This document shows positions 25,467 through 33,766 of a DNA stretch of 64,000 bases, piece by piece. The position numbers and the translations under genes were made by a program. Under the pieces are notes generated by a model. It ran no database searches, was not told the origin of the DNA, and worked only from the letters and a program-made list of their open reading frames with translations. The stretch comes from JALYXI01 sp963716685 (GTDB lineage Bacteria; Acidobacteriota; Terriglobia; Bryobacterales; Bryobacteraceae). The first letter of the stretch is position 1, and each line of letters begins with the position of its first letter. The stretch covers positions 744,001-808,000 of the forward strand of contig CAVQTR010000006.1 of the NCBI GenBank assembly GCA_963716685.1, in the 5' to 3' direction.

Positions 25467-26360
25467 ATGCTTTCCCATTTGCGCTCTCTCGAAGCGGAGA
25501 GCATCCACATTTTGCGTGAAGTGGCAGCTGAGTTTGCCAACCCGGTGATGCTGTACTCCATCGGCAAGGATTCGTCTGTGATGGTTCGGCTCGCGCAAAA
25601 GGCGTTTCACCCGGGTAAAATCCCGTTCCCGCTCCTGCATATCGACACTACGTATAAGTTCCGCGAGATGATCGAGTTTCGGGACCGATTCGCCTCTGAA
25701 ATTGGCGCGAGGCTGATTGTCCACACGAACCAGAAAGCGATTGCGGATGGCGCGAACCCGTTCCGCATCGGCACTCAAAACTGCTGCGGGCTGCTGAAAA
25801 CGCGCGCGCTGCTGGACGCTCTGGCGGAAGGCAAATACGACGCGGCGTTCGGCGGTGCGCGCCGGGATGAAGAGAAGTCCCGCGCGAAAGAGCGCGTTTA
25901 CTCCTTCCGGGATCATCTGGGGCAATGGGATCCCAAGAATCAGCGCCCCGAGTTGTGGAACGTGTACAACAGCCGAGTCCATAAAGGCGAAGGAATCCGC
26001 GTGTTTCCGCTCTCAAACTGGACAGAACTCGACGTGTGGCAGTACATCGAGCAGGAGAACATTCCGATTGTGCCGCTCTATTTCGCGAAGCAGCGGGAGA
26101 TGATCGTGCGGAACGGATCGCTGCTGCCGGTCGAGAAGGACATTCCCCTGCTGCCGGGGGAGAAGCCGCAGATGGTGTTGTGCCGAATGCGTTCACTTGG
26201 GTGCAGCCCCTGCACCGGCGCCATCCGATCCGAGGCGGACAGTGTCGGCAAAATTATTGACGAGATGAAGCTGGTGCGGCGGTCCGAGCGGGAAAACCGA
26301 GTCATCGATCATGACCAGGACGGGTCGATGGAACTCAAAAAGCGTGAAGGTTACTTTTGA
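25467..26360 (+). CDS. cysD: Sulfate adenylyltransferase subunit 2
   Basis: 297 residues, the usual size. It makes APS from ATP and sulfate together with CysN in the cytoplasm, the entry step of sulfate assimilation. The PP-loop SIGKDSS is at about 31-37; HIDTTYKFREM, GGARRDEEKSRAKER and RSLGCSPCTGAI are highly conserved CysD segments. It overlaps cysN by 4 bp (the cysN TTG shares bases with this stop). No reductase genes (cysH, cysI) follow, so the rest of the pathway is elsewhere. Confidence 0.96.
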   Translation: MLSHLRSLEAESIHILREVAAEFANPVMLYSIGKDSSVMVRLAQKAFHPGKIPFPLLHIDTTYKFREMIEFRDRFASEIGARLIVHTNQKAIADGANPFRIGTQNCCGLLKTRALLDALAEGKYDAAFGGARRDEEKSRAKERVYSFRDHLGQWDPKNQRPELWNVYNSRVHKGEGIRVFPLSNWTELDVWQYIEQENIPIVPLYFAKQREMIVRNGSLLPVEKDIPLLPGEKPQMVLCRMRSLGCSPCTGAIRSEADSVGKIIDEMKLVRRSERENRVIDHDQDGSMELKKREGYF

Positions 26361-27916
26361 GTACTGCGGGACTGCTGCGCCTTTCCACGGCCGGCAGTGT
26401 GGATGACGGCAAATCCACGCTGATCGGGCGGCTGCTTTACGATTCCAAGGGCGCGTATGAAGACCAGATGGCCGCAATCACCAAAGCGGGAAAGATGGAT
26501 CTGGCGCTGCTGACCGATGGGCTGCGTTCCGAGCGCGAACAGGGCATCACCATCGACGTTGCGTATCGATACTTCTCAACTCCGAAACGCAAATTCATCA
26601 TCGCCGATACACCGGGGCACGAGCAGTATACGCGCAACATGGCGACCGGCGCCTCCACCGCCGACCTTGCCATCATTCTGATCGACGCGCGCAACGGCGT
26701 GCTGCCGCAGTCGCGAAGGCACGCGTACATTGCGACGCTGCTGGGAATCCGCCATTTGGTGGTGGCGGTAAACAAGATGGACCTCGTGGGCTTCGACGAA
26801 GCGATCTTCGAGGAGATCCGGAAAGAGTTTTTGGGATTCGCTCGTCAGATTCACGCGCCGGAGCCTTATTTCCTGCCGATTGCCGCGCTGCTTGGCGACA
26901 ATGTAGTGGGCGGCAGCACGAACATGCCGTGGTTCAGCGGGCCGCATCTGCTCGAGTATCTGGAATCGGTACAGGTGGCCGAAGAGCGAGAGCGGCTGCC
27001 GGCCCGGTTTCCAGTGCAGTATGTCATCCGGCCGAATCTGGACTTCCGAGGGTATGCGGGACAGGTAGCCTCTGGGCTGCTGAGACCGGGCGATGCGGTG
27101 CTCGCGCTGCCTTCGGGCCGCACGAGCCGGATCCGCCGCATCACCACTTACGACGGCGATCTGGAATCGGCGAGCGCGCCTATGTCGGTCACGGTGCTGA
27201 TCGAGGACGAGATCGATATTGGACGCGGCGACATGCTGGTTCCGGTCAGGCAGCCGCCCCACATTTCCCGCCGGCTGGAAGCGGTGGTGGTGTGGATGAA
27301 CCAGACCGCGCTGCAGCTGAGCCGAACGTACCTGCTGAAGCATACGACGCAGACCGTGCGAGCAACGGTGAATGCGCTGCATTACCGCGTCAACATAGGC
27401 ACGCTGGAGCACGAGCATGCATCGACGCTGTCGCTGAACGAGATCGGGTCCCTGACGATCGAAACGCATCGGCCGCTGTTTTTCGATTCGTACCGCGACA
27501 ACCGGGTAACCGGCGCGTTCATCTTGATCGATCCGGCGAGCAACGAGACTCTCGCGGCCGGTATGATCTCCGGGCTTGCGGAAGTGGAAGAGGTCCGGCA
27601 TGCGGAACTGGAGTTCCGGGCCGAACGTGTCACCAAGGCAGAGCGACTGGCACGGAGCGGACATCGAGCCACCGTGGTGGAAGCGGGCGATGAAGACCTG
27701 GCATACGAAGTGGAGCGCGCGCTTTTCGAACGTGGCTGTCTGGTGGCGGTTGTCTTCAGTGAGATCGACGCCGAGGTGTTGTGCAATGCGGGCATGATCG
27801 CGGTGCGGGTAAAAGCAGGTTCCGGGCGCAGCAGCGCGGAAGAAATTCTGACGGATTTGGAAGAGTCGGGCGTGATCCGGCCGCGCGGTCAGTTCAACCA
27901 GGGCGAGGGGATCTGA
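26357..27916 (+). CDS. cysN: Sulfate adenylyltransferase subunit 1 (GTPase) with a vestigial APS-kinase-like C-terminus
   Basis: 519 residues from a TTG that overlaps the cysD stop. G-protein motifs are intact: AGSVDDGKST (P-loop), DTPGHEQYTRNM, NKMDLVG; then EF-Tu-type beta domains. It uses GTP hydrolysis to drive APS formation by CysD. Residues 425-519 (27629-27916) are extra compared with a plain CysN. They read like an APS kinase (CysC) remnant: KAERLARSGHRATVV, VERALFERGCLVAVV and CNAGMIAV line up with the CysC start, first helix and FADAGLI-type segment, but the GLSGAGKST P-loop is missing. It should therefore be kinase-dead. Its 3' end overlaps the convergent gene by 23 bp. Confidence 0.93.
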   Translation: MSTAGLLRLSTAGSVDDGKSTLIGRLLYDSKGAYEDQMAAITKAGKMDLALLTDGLRSEREQGITIDVAYRYFSTPKRKFIIADTPGHEQYTRNMATGASTADLAIILIDARNGVLPQSRRHAYIATLLGIRHLVVAVNKMDLVGFDEAIFEEIRKEFLGFARQIHAPEPYFLPIAALLGDNVVGGSTNMPWFSGPHLLEYLESVQVAEERERLPARFPVQYVIRPNLDFRGYAGQVASGLLRPGDAVLALPSGRTSRIRRITTYDGDLESASAPMSVTVLIEDEIDIGRGDMLVPVRQPPHISRRLEAVVVWMNQTALQLSRTYLLKHTTQTVRATVNALHYRVNIGTLEHEHASTLSLNEIGSLTIETHRPLFFDSYRDNRVTGAFILIDPASNETLAAGMISGLAEVEEVRHAELEFRAERVTKAERLARSGHRATVVEAGDEDLAYEVERALFERGCLVAVVFSEIDAEVLCNAGMIAVRVKAGSGRSSAEEILTDLEESGVIRPRGQFNQGEGI

Positions 27917-28613
27917 GAAACAGCAAATCCCGGAAGCGCAGCACCCATTCCGGACCCGGACCGAGCCAAATCGGAACGGTCTGCTTCAGCAAATAAAACC
28001 ATGCCGGCGGGCTGTCGACGGCCCAGGCCAATTCTAAATCCTGCTCCGCGTTGCGGCGTGAGACGTCCGCGAGGGTCATCAGGATAGCGGGCGTCGAGGC
28101 GCGCAGAACAGCGTTTTGGACGCGAATCTCCATCGGATAAACAAGCCACGATCCGGTTTTCAGCTGCAGCTCGATGCGAACCCGTCGCCCCGGTTCCGCC
28201 TCTTTGGGCACGAAGACATCCAGCAGGTAATCGCGTGAGGTCTGGCCGGGGATCTGCACCTGCGCATCGGGAATGACACCGAACCCGGGGCCGCGAACCT
28301 CATCCAGCAACCCCGGCGACCAGCCGGAATCCGTCTGCACAAACTGCTCTTTGTAGAGGTGCGTCGTGACGATGCCGGGCGGGTTGGCGCCGACGAAGAG
28401 GAAGTAGTTCGTGCCGGGCGGCGCGGTGACGACCACGTGGAAGGACGTGAACCCGTTGCGCACCACCGCCGGTGAGATGATCTCGCGCGGGTCGGGCGCG
28501 CGGTCGAGGCCGGGAAGGCCGAACGGATCCGGACGCTGGAATTCGGAAAAGACCCGCAGCGTCTGCGCGCTCATCAGGCCGAGTGGCAGCAGCAGGACGG
28601 CTACGAACCTCAA
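27894..28613 (-). CDS. Exported protein of unknown function
   Basis: About 239 residues from the TTG at 28613, which gives a signal peptide ending at LMSAQ; a GTG at 28676 would run into the divergent DUF2721 gene. I do not recognise the family. The mature protein is mostly beta (VFVPKEAEPGRRVRIELQLKTGSWLVYPMEIRV) and has no cysteines in the core or known active-site motif. The last 60 residues are Trp/Pro/Leu-rich (PAWFYLLKQTVPIWLGPGPEW). Its end overlaps cysN by 23 bp (convergent). Possibly a secreted accessory protein of this lineage. Confidence 0.7.
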   Translation of the reverse strand: MRFVAVLLLPLGLMSAQTLRVFSEFQRPDPFGLPGLDRAPDPREIISPAVVRNGFTSFHVVVTAPPGTNYFLFVGANPPGIVTTHLYKEQFVQTDSGWSPGLLDEVRGPGFGVIPDAQVQIPGQTSRDYLLDVFVPKEAEPGRRVRIELQLKTGSWLVYPMEIRVQNAVLRASTPAILMTLADVSRRNAEQDLELAWAVDSPPAWFYLLKQTVPIWLGPGPEWVLRFRDLLFLRSPRPG

Positions 28614-28636
28614 GCTAAAGCTTACAATGCCAGAGG

Positions 28637-29098
28637 ATGGTTGTAGATCTGGCTCCGTTCCGGGGCGACAACGCACTCAAGCTGGTGACCACCGCGGTGA
28701 CGCCGGCGGTGATGATTTCGGCAACGGCCATCCTGATCGGCAGTGTGAGTTCCAAGCACCAGTCCATGAGCGACCGGGTGCGCGCTCTAACGGCGGAATA
28801 TCGAGTGATTGGCACGACGGAAGATAGGCTGGCGAACATCCGAACCCAGCTTCCGCTATTCCAGAGGAGGCTGCGCTTCACGCTGAGCGCGCACGTGCTG
28901 CTGTTCTTCGCCGTGGCCTGTTTTATCGGGACGGTGATTCTCACCTGCCTGATGAGAATCGATTCCATTTTGTTTTCGTTTTCCGCAGGCGTTTTGCTGC
29001 TGCTGATCGCCGTGGTCTGCGAAATTCTCGAACTGCGGCTGGCGGGCCGCACGATGGCGCTTGAAGTCGCGGGATCATTAAGAAGAGGGAATGATTAG
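28637..29098 (+). CDS. DUF2721-family membrane protein
   Basis: 153 residues. Helical membrane segments at about 22-38, 82-104 and 112-130, with the DUF2721 pattern: VTPAVMISATAILIGSVSSK near the N-terminus and the linking SMSDRVRALTAEY with basic and acidic residues that follow. Function of the family is unknown; it is predicted to sit in the inner membrane. It overlaps the MBL-fold gene by 8 bp, so the two are probably co-expressed; with the M15 peptidase, these three genes form one run. Confidence 0.85.
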   Translation: MVVDLAPFRGDNALKLVTTAVTPAVMISATAILIGSVSSKHQSMSDRVRALTAEYRVIGTTEDRLANIRTQLPLFQRRLRFTLSAHVLLFFAVACFIGTVILTCLMRIDSILFSFSAGVLLLLIAVVCEILELRLAGRTMALEVAGSLRRGND

Positions 29099-29933
29099 CA
29101 CGACCAGCGAACCGCGAATGCGCGTGAAGTTTTGGGGAGTGCGCGGTTCCACGCCCACACCGCAGATCGACAACCTGGGGTATGGCGGGAATACGCCGTG
29201 TCTCGAGATCCGGCTGCCGGGCGGAGAAACGTTTATCTTCGATGCAGGCACGGGTGCGCGCAATCTGGGCACCGCGTTGATGGACGAGCGACATGGCGAG
29301 GATGTGCGTGTCAGCATTTTTCTGACGCACTTCCACTGGGATCACATTCAGGGAATTCCGTTTTTTGCTCCGCTCTACCAAGCCAACAATCGCCTCCGCT
29401 TTCTCTCCCATTATTCGACCGGGCCGCTGAAGGAGATTTTGGACGGGCAGATGTCGAAACCGTATTTCCCGGTGAATCTGGAATCGGCGACGCGGAACCG
29501 CGAATTCATCCAGCTGGACGGGATGGAGTGGAGCGAATCCGGCCTGCGAGTGCAGCCGTTTCCGCTGAATCATCCGCAGGGCGCGGCTGGTTACCGAATC
29601 GAAGCCAACGGCGCGGCGCTGGTGTATGCCACTGATCACGAACATGGTGTGATTAGTGTCGACACGGGGCTTCGCGATATTGCGCAGGGAGCTGACGTGC
29701 TGGTCTACGATTCGCAGTACACGCCGGCGGAGTACGAGAAGCATCGCGGCTGGGGTCACAGCACATGGAAAGAGGCGGTCGCGGTGGCGCGCGACGCGGG
29801 GGTGAAGCAACTGGTGCTGTTTCACCACGACCCCTGCCACAACGACCAGACCATGAGCGGCATCGCGGACGAGGCGCGCCAAGCGTATGAAGGCACAATT
29901 GTCGCGCGCGAAGGGCTGATTCTCTCACTGTGA
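29091..29933 (+). CDS. MBL-fold metallohydrolase
   Basis: 280 residues, no signal peptide. The zinc site is HFHWDH (about 79-84), with later ligands NHPQGAAGY, TDHEH and FHHDPCHND. FWGVRGSTPTP and YGGNTPCLEI at the start are shared with phosphodiesterase-like MBL proteins of the PqqB/cyclic-AMP-phosphodiesterase-like branch. It probably hydrolyses a phosphodiester or ester; the substrate is unknown. It overlaps DUF2721 upstream (8 bp) and the M15 peptidase downstream (4 bp), showing tight co-translation. Confidence 0.92.
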   Translation: MISTTSEPRMRVKFWGVRGSTPTPQIDNLGYGGNTPCLEIRLPGGETFIFDAGTGARNLGTALMDERHGEDVRVSIFLTHFHWDHIQGIPFFAPLYQANNRLRFLSHYSTGPLKEILDGQMSKPYFPVNLESATRNREFIQLDGMEWSESGLRVQPFPLNHPQGAAGYRIEANGAALVYATDHEHGVISVDTGLRDIAQGADVLVYDSQYTPAEYEKHRGWGHSTWKEAVAVARDAGVKQLVLFHHDPCHNDQTMSGIADEARQAYEGTIVAREGLILSL

Positions 29934-30583
29934 AATGCGGGCTGGTGTCCCTGGCCGCGGTTGGCCTGGTGTGCGCGCAATCGCCGGAGATCGTGGCTCT
30001 GACTTCGGCTTTTCCGGGGGCGCGGCCGTTGTTCCAGCTATCGCCGAAGGTAGGTGATTTGGCGAGTTCGTGGCACGCCGGATGTCCGGTGGAGCGCGCG
30101 GAACTTCGGCGCCTCTCCGTACCTTACTGGGATTTCGCGGGGCGTCCGGCAAACGGGGTGCTGGTGGTGAACGCAGCGGTGGCGGAAGAACTGCGCGCGA
30201 TCTTCGGCGAGCTGTTCCGTCACGGTTTCCTGGTTGAGCGGATGGCGCCCACGGATGAGTACGGCGGCAGCGACGACCGCTCCATGGAGGCCAACAACAC
30301 ATCCGCTTACAACTGCCGCGATGTCACCGGTGTGAAAGGCAGGTTCTCCAATCACAGCTGGGGGCGCGCGATCGACATCAATCCACTGACGAATCCCTAC
30401 GTGAAAGACAACAAGGTGCTGCCGCCTGCGGGACGATCGTATCTGGATCGCACGAAGGCTTACGCCGGAGGCATTCTGCGCGACAGCTTCACCGTGCAGG
30501 CGTTTGTGAAACGCGGATGGACGTGGGGCGGGAGCTGGCCGGACCGGCAGGACTACCAGCACTTCGAAAAGCCGGCGCGATAA
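29930..30583 (+). CDS. M15-family D-Ala-D-Ala carboxypeptidase-like peptidase
   Basis: 217 residues from a GTG overlapping the MBL-fold stop. Signal peptide (MKCGLVSLAAVGLVCAQ). Catalytic signature of M15 zinc peptidases: SNHSWGRAIDINP (His and Asp ligands) and the final His in DYQHFEKP. It should trim peptidoglycan stem peptides or similar in the periplasm. It lacks a membrane anchor. Convergent with the tyrosine kinase gene 2 bp away, so this is the end of the operon. Confidence 0.9.
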   Translation: MKCGLVSLAAVGLVCAQSPEIVALTSAFPGARPLFQLSPKVGDLASSWHAGCPVERAELRRLSVPYWDFAGRPANGVLVVNAAVAEELRAIFGELFRHGFLVERMAPTDEYGGSDDRSMEANNTSAYNCRDVTGVKGRFSNHSWGRAIDINPLTNPYVKDNKVLPPAGRSYLDRTKAYAGGILRDSFTVQAFVKRGWTWGGSWPDRQDYQHFEKPAR

Positions 30584-30585
30584 GC

Positions 30586-32796
30586 TTAGGCGCTGCTGTC
30601 CGGGCGATAGTACTTATCATAGTGGCTGTAATAGTAATAACTTTCGCTCATCTCTTTGCGCACTTCGTTCAGGACGAGCCCAATTACATTGGCGCGCAGC
30701 CGAACCAGCGTGGAGATGACGGAAGCGACTGCTTTGCGATTGGTGTGGCCGGCGCGCGTTACGATTACGACGCCGTCCACGGAACTGGCCATTTGCAGAG
30801 GTTCGGGAAAGCCGAGAAGGGGCGGCGCATCGAGTACCACCAGATCGTATTCCATGCACGCCTCCGCGAGAATCTGCGGGATGGCGCGGCCGATCAGGTC
30901 GGCTGCGCGGCGGGAGGGCGGACCCGCCTGAATGACATGCAGGCCACTGAAGGTTTCGGGCTGCTGAACTGCGTCGCGCCAGGAGATTCCTTCGATCAGC
31001 ACATTCGAGAGCCCGCGCGTGGTGGGAAATTCGAAGAACTTGTGCAGGCTGGGACGGCGAAGATCGCCATCGATGATCAGAGTGCGCTGCTTCTGTTCCG
31101 CATGCGCGGCGGCGAGGTGGGCAGCGACGGTGCTCTTGCCTTCGGATGGCGACGCGCTGGTGACCAGAATGGAGCGCAGGCGGCGATCGAAATCGGTCAG
31201 CAGAATGGAGTTGCGCAGGGTACGGATGGCTTCGTCGTAGCCGTTTGAGCCTTTCTCGCCCAAATTCGACAGCGGCACCAGTTCGGAGGAAGAGGCTTTT
31301 CCTTTGCCCACCAGCGGGGCGAGCTGGCCGCGCCACGACTTCATGGCGGGCAGCGTACCGACGACTTCGGTCTTCAGCGTTCGGCTCACCTGTTCCGGAT
31401 CGCGAATGGTGGAATCCATGACGTCGGTTGCAATGGCGGCAGCCATGCCCACGATGGTCGAGGAAATAAATGCCAGAAGCAGGAACAGGGGGATCCGGGG
31501 GAACACCGGTCTAATCGCAGGCCGGGCCATGTCGGCGATGCGCACGGAACTGCTTTGGAAATTGGCGTTGATGCCCGCTTCTTTGATTTTGCGGACCAGT
31601 TCGTCGTAGAGCTTGCGATCCGCCTGGGCCTCCTGTTTCAGCGATTCGTAGTCGAAGGAGTGAGCATTCAGGCTGTCGAACTCTGCTTTGGTCTGGGCAA
31701 CGGCGGCCTTCAGCATCCGCTCGCGTTCCGCCGCCTGACGGTATTCAATCTCAATTCGCTGCGTGATGCTGTTCTTGGTCTCGATCAACTGGCGTCGCAG
31801 TTCCGCCACCTGCCCAGCCGCTTTCTTGTATTCGGGATGGTTTGCGGCGTAATGCAGCTTCACCTCTTCGAAGTGCTGCTGTGCTTCGTTCGACTGCTCG
31901 GTTAGGCGCTTGAGCGATTCGCCCTGCGTAGAGATAAGCGCGGCTTCGAGCGAGCCGGACTGCATGGAGTTGAAAGCCGTTTCCTTTTTCACCCGGTCAC
32001 CTTCGGCATTGGTGTACTCGGTGTTGAGTTGCAGGAGGCGCGCGGAAAGAATGCTGGTTTTCTCTTCAGGATCGATGACGCTGAATTCTTTTTGGAACTG
32101 CGCGAGCGATGCGGCCGAACGCTCCATTTTGGCTTTCAGTTCTTCCAGCTGTTTCTCCATAAAGCGGGAGAGGCCTGCCGAAGCGTCAAACCGGATCCGG
32201 TAGGTGTGGTCGAGATAGGAAAGAGCGATGCCGTTGGCGACATCGGCCGCGAGGCGCGGATTGGCCGAGCGATAACTGATGAGCAGCAGGTAGGTATCGT
32301 GCGGGCGCGATACCTCGAGCCGCTTGAGTTTGATCGGCGCATCTTCGGCATTGGCGCTTTTGGCGGCTTCCTTAGTCTCTTCCGCAAATTGCCTTTCCAC
32401 CTCCTTCAAATGCAGCCTCTGCACCACCGGGCGAATGACCGAATCGGACTCGACCAGCCGGATCTGGGTAGCGAGAAACTGATCGGCGTCGAAGGTAGGG
32501 GTGCGCACGGAATCCTGACCCAGCGCAGCGGTGGGAGTCTGACGGTCGATATCCACCGTGGCCGTGGATTCATAGATGGGTGTGAGGCGCTTCGAGACGA
32601 CGTAAGTGGCGATCACCGAGAACAGAACGAATGCCAGGATCTTCCAGCGATGGCGTCGCAGGATCCACAGGTAATGCGATACGGGCAGCGATTCATCGCC
32701 GCTCTCCGGCTCGGGAGTGTAGCTGGGTACGCTGAAGGTCTGCGGTGTCAGAGCAGGCAGGTTCCGGTCGAAGCGCTCCAGTCTGAGGTTCTCCAT
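30586..32796 (-). CDS. Polysaccharide co-polymerase / BY-type tyrosine autokinase (Wzc-like)
   Basis: 736 residues. The N-terminal part has Wzz-type features: a membrane helix at about 51-69 (WKILAFVLFSVIATYVV), a long periplasmic coiled coil (about 215-400), and a second membrane helix near 450. The C-terminal BY-kinase has Walker A SASPSEGKST, Walker A' IIDGDLRRP and Walker B VVLDAPP. It ends in a tyrosine cluster (ESYYYYSHYDKYY) for autophosphorylation in trans. It controls chain length and export of an exopolysaccharide with the SLBB protein, encoded 1 bp upstream. It closes the minus-strand EPS operon. Confidence 0.95.
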   Translation of the reverse strand: MENLRLERFDRNLPALTPQTFSVPSYTPEPESGDESLPVSHYLWILRRHRWKILAFVLFSVIATYVVSKRLTPIYESTATVDIDRQTPTAALGQDSVRTPTFDADQFLATQIRLVESDSVIRPVVQRLHLKEVERQFAEETKEAAKSANAEDAPIKLKRLEVSRPHDTYLLLISYRSANPRLAADVANGIALSYLDHTYRIRFDASAGLSRFMEKQLEELKAKMERSAASLAQFQKEFSVIDPEEKTSILSARLLQLNTEYTNAEGDRVKKETAFNSMQSGSLEAALISTQGESLKRLTEQSNEAQQHFEEVKLHYAANHPEYKKAAGQVAELRRQLIETKNSITQRIEIEYRQAAERERMLKAAVAQTKAEFDSLNAHSFDYESLKQEAQADRKLYDELVRKIKEAGINANFQSSSVRIADMARPAIRPVFPRIPLFLLLAFISSTIVGMAAAIATDVMDSTIRDPEQVSRTLKTEVVGTLPAMKSWRGQLAPLVGKGKASSSELVPLSNLGEKGSNGYDEAIRTLRNSILLTDFDRRLRSILVTSASPSEGKSTVAAHLAAAHAEQKQRTLIIDGDLRRPSLHKFFEFPTTRGLSNVLIEGISWRDAVQQPETFSGLHVIQAGPPSRRAADLIGRAIPQILAEACMEYDLVVLDAPPLLGFPEPLQMASSVDGVVIVTRAGHTNRKAVASVISTLVRLRANVIGLVLNEVRKEMSESYYYYSHYDKYYRPDSSA

Positions 32797-32797
32797 C

Positions 32798-33733
32798 TTA
32801 GTGGAAGATCGCTACGCCGGAGGCGGTGGCGCCTCCGAGTGACAGCACCTTTTCCCACGTGCGCTTACCCGTGCTGTCGGGAATATAGAGGATGTCGCGC
32901 GCCTGCAGCGCCACGTCGGGCGATTTGCGGTCGAGTATCTTCTTTAACGGGATTTCGATCTCGTTTTTCGTGCCTTTGGCGTCGTCCACGCGGTAAATGT
33001 AAGCGGTATTCCCGTAGAACTGTGACAACCCTTCACCCATTGCAATGGCTTTCATTACGGTGAGATCGGAAGTTTCCTTGACGGGAAACGAGCCAGGTCT
33101 TTTCACGTTTCCGGCGACGGTGATGCGCGGAGCTTCGGGAACGCGGATCTCCTCGCCACCGGTGAGGCGGACGTTGTACTCCGGGTCGGCATTATCGATC
33201 AATCCCTTTACCGGGATGCGCTGCACCAGCGGGGTCTGCCCATCGGCGGCGACGCGGCTGATCAGGATCTGGCCCTCGGCTTCCTCGGTGAGGCCTTCGG
33301 CGCGAGAGAGCGCCTGGAGCAGGGTCATGGGGCTGTTGGCCTGAAACGTGATCGGCTTTTTCACCGCGCCAACGATGCTGATGGGGCGGCTGTGATACTC
33401 GACCATGGTGACGGTGACAAATGGATCAACGAGAAGCTTTTCATCCGTGAGAGCCTTCGCCACACTTTCCTCGAGCTGAGACGGGAGGAGACCGGAGGCG
33501 TGGATTCGCTGCTTCAGCATGGGGAGCCGTATCTCACCATCCGGGCTGACGCGGACCGTGCGAGTGAACTCGGGTGAGTCGTACACCGAGAGCAGAACCA
33601 TATCGTCCGCTCCGATGATTTGAGCCGGCAGATTGGGGATGGAAGCTTCAGCCGCTATGTTCTGCTGAGCCTTTGGCACGGATTGAGAAAACGCCAAAAA
33701 AGAAAGCAGAAAAAACGAAAGCAGTTTTCGCAT
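32798..33733 (-). CDS. Polysaccharide export protein with SLBB domains (Wza-like)
   Basis: 311 residues. Signal peptide MRKLLSFFLLSFLAFSQS; no lipobox cysteine, unlike classical Wza. The Poly_export domain (about 40-115) includes DDMVLLSVYDSPEFTRTVRVSPDGEIRLPML. Two SLBB domains follow: PISIVGAVKKPITFQ and PRITVAGNVKRPGSFPV. It would form the periplasmic/outer-membrane channel for exopolysaccharide. It lies 33 bp after the O-antigen ligase-like gene and 1 bp before the kinase. Confidence 0.93.
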   Translation of the reverse strand: MRKLLSFFLLSFLAFSQSVPKAQQNIAAEASIPNLPAQIIGADDMVLLSVYDSPEFTRTVRVSPDGEIRLPMLKQRIHASGLLPSQLEESVAKALTDEKLLVDPFVTVTMVEYHSRPISIVGAVKKPITFQANSPMTLLQALSRAEGLTEEAEGQILISRVAADGQTPLVQRIPVKGLIDNADPEYNVRLTGGEEIRVPEAPRITVAGNVKRPGSFPVKETSDLTVMKAIAMGEGLSQFYGNTAYIYRVDDAKGTKNEIEIPLKKILDRKSPDVALQARDILYIPDSTGKRTWEKVLSLGGATASGVAIFH

Positions 33734-33766
33734 AATGCCTCATACGTGTTTCCACGTATCTCCCAA

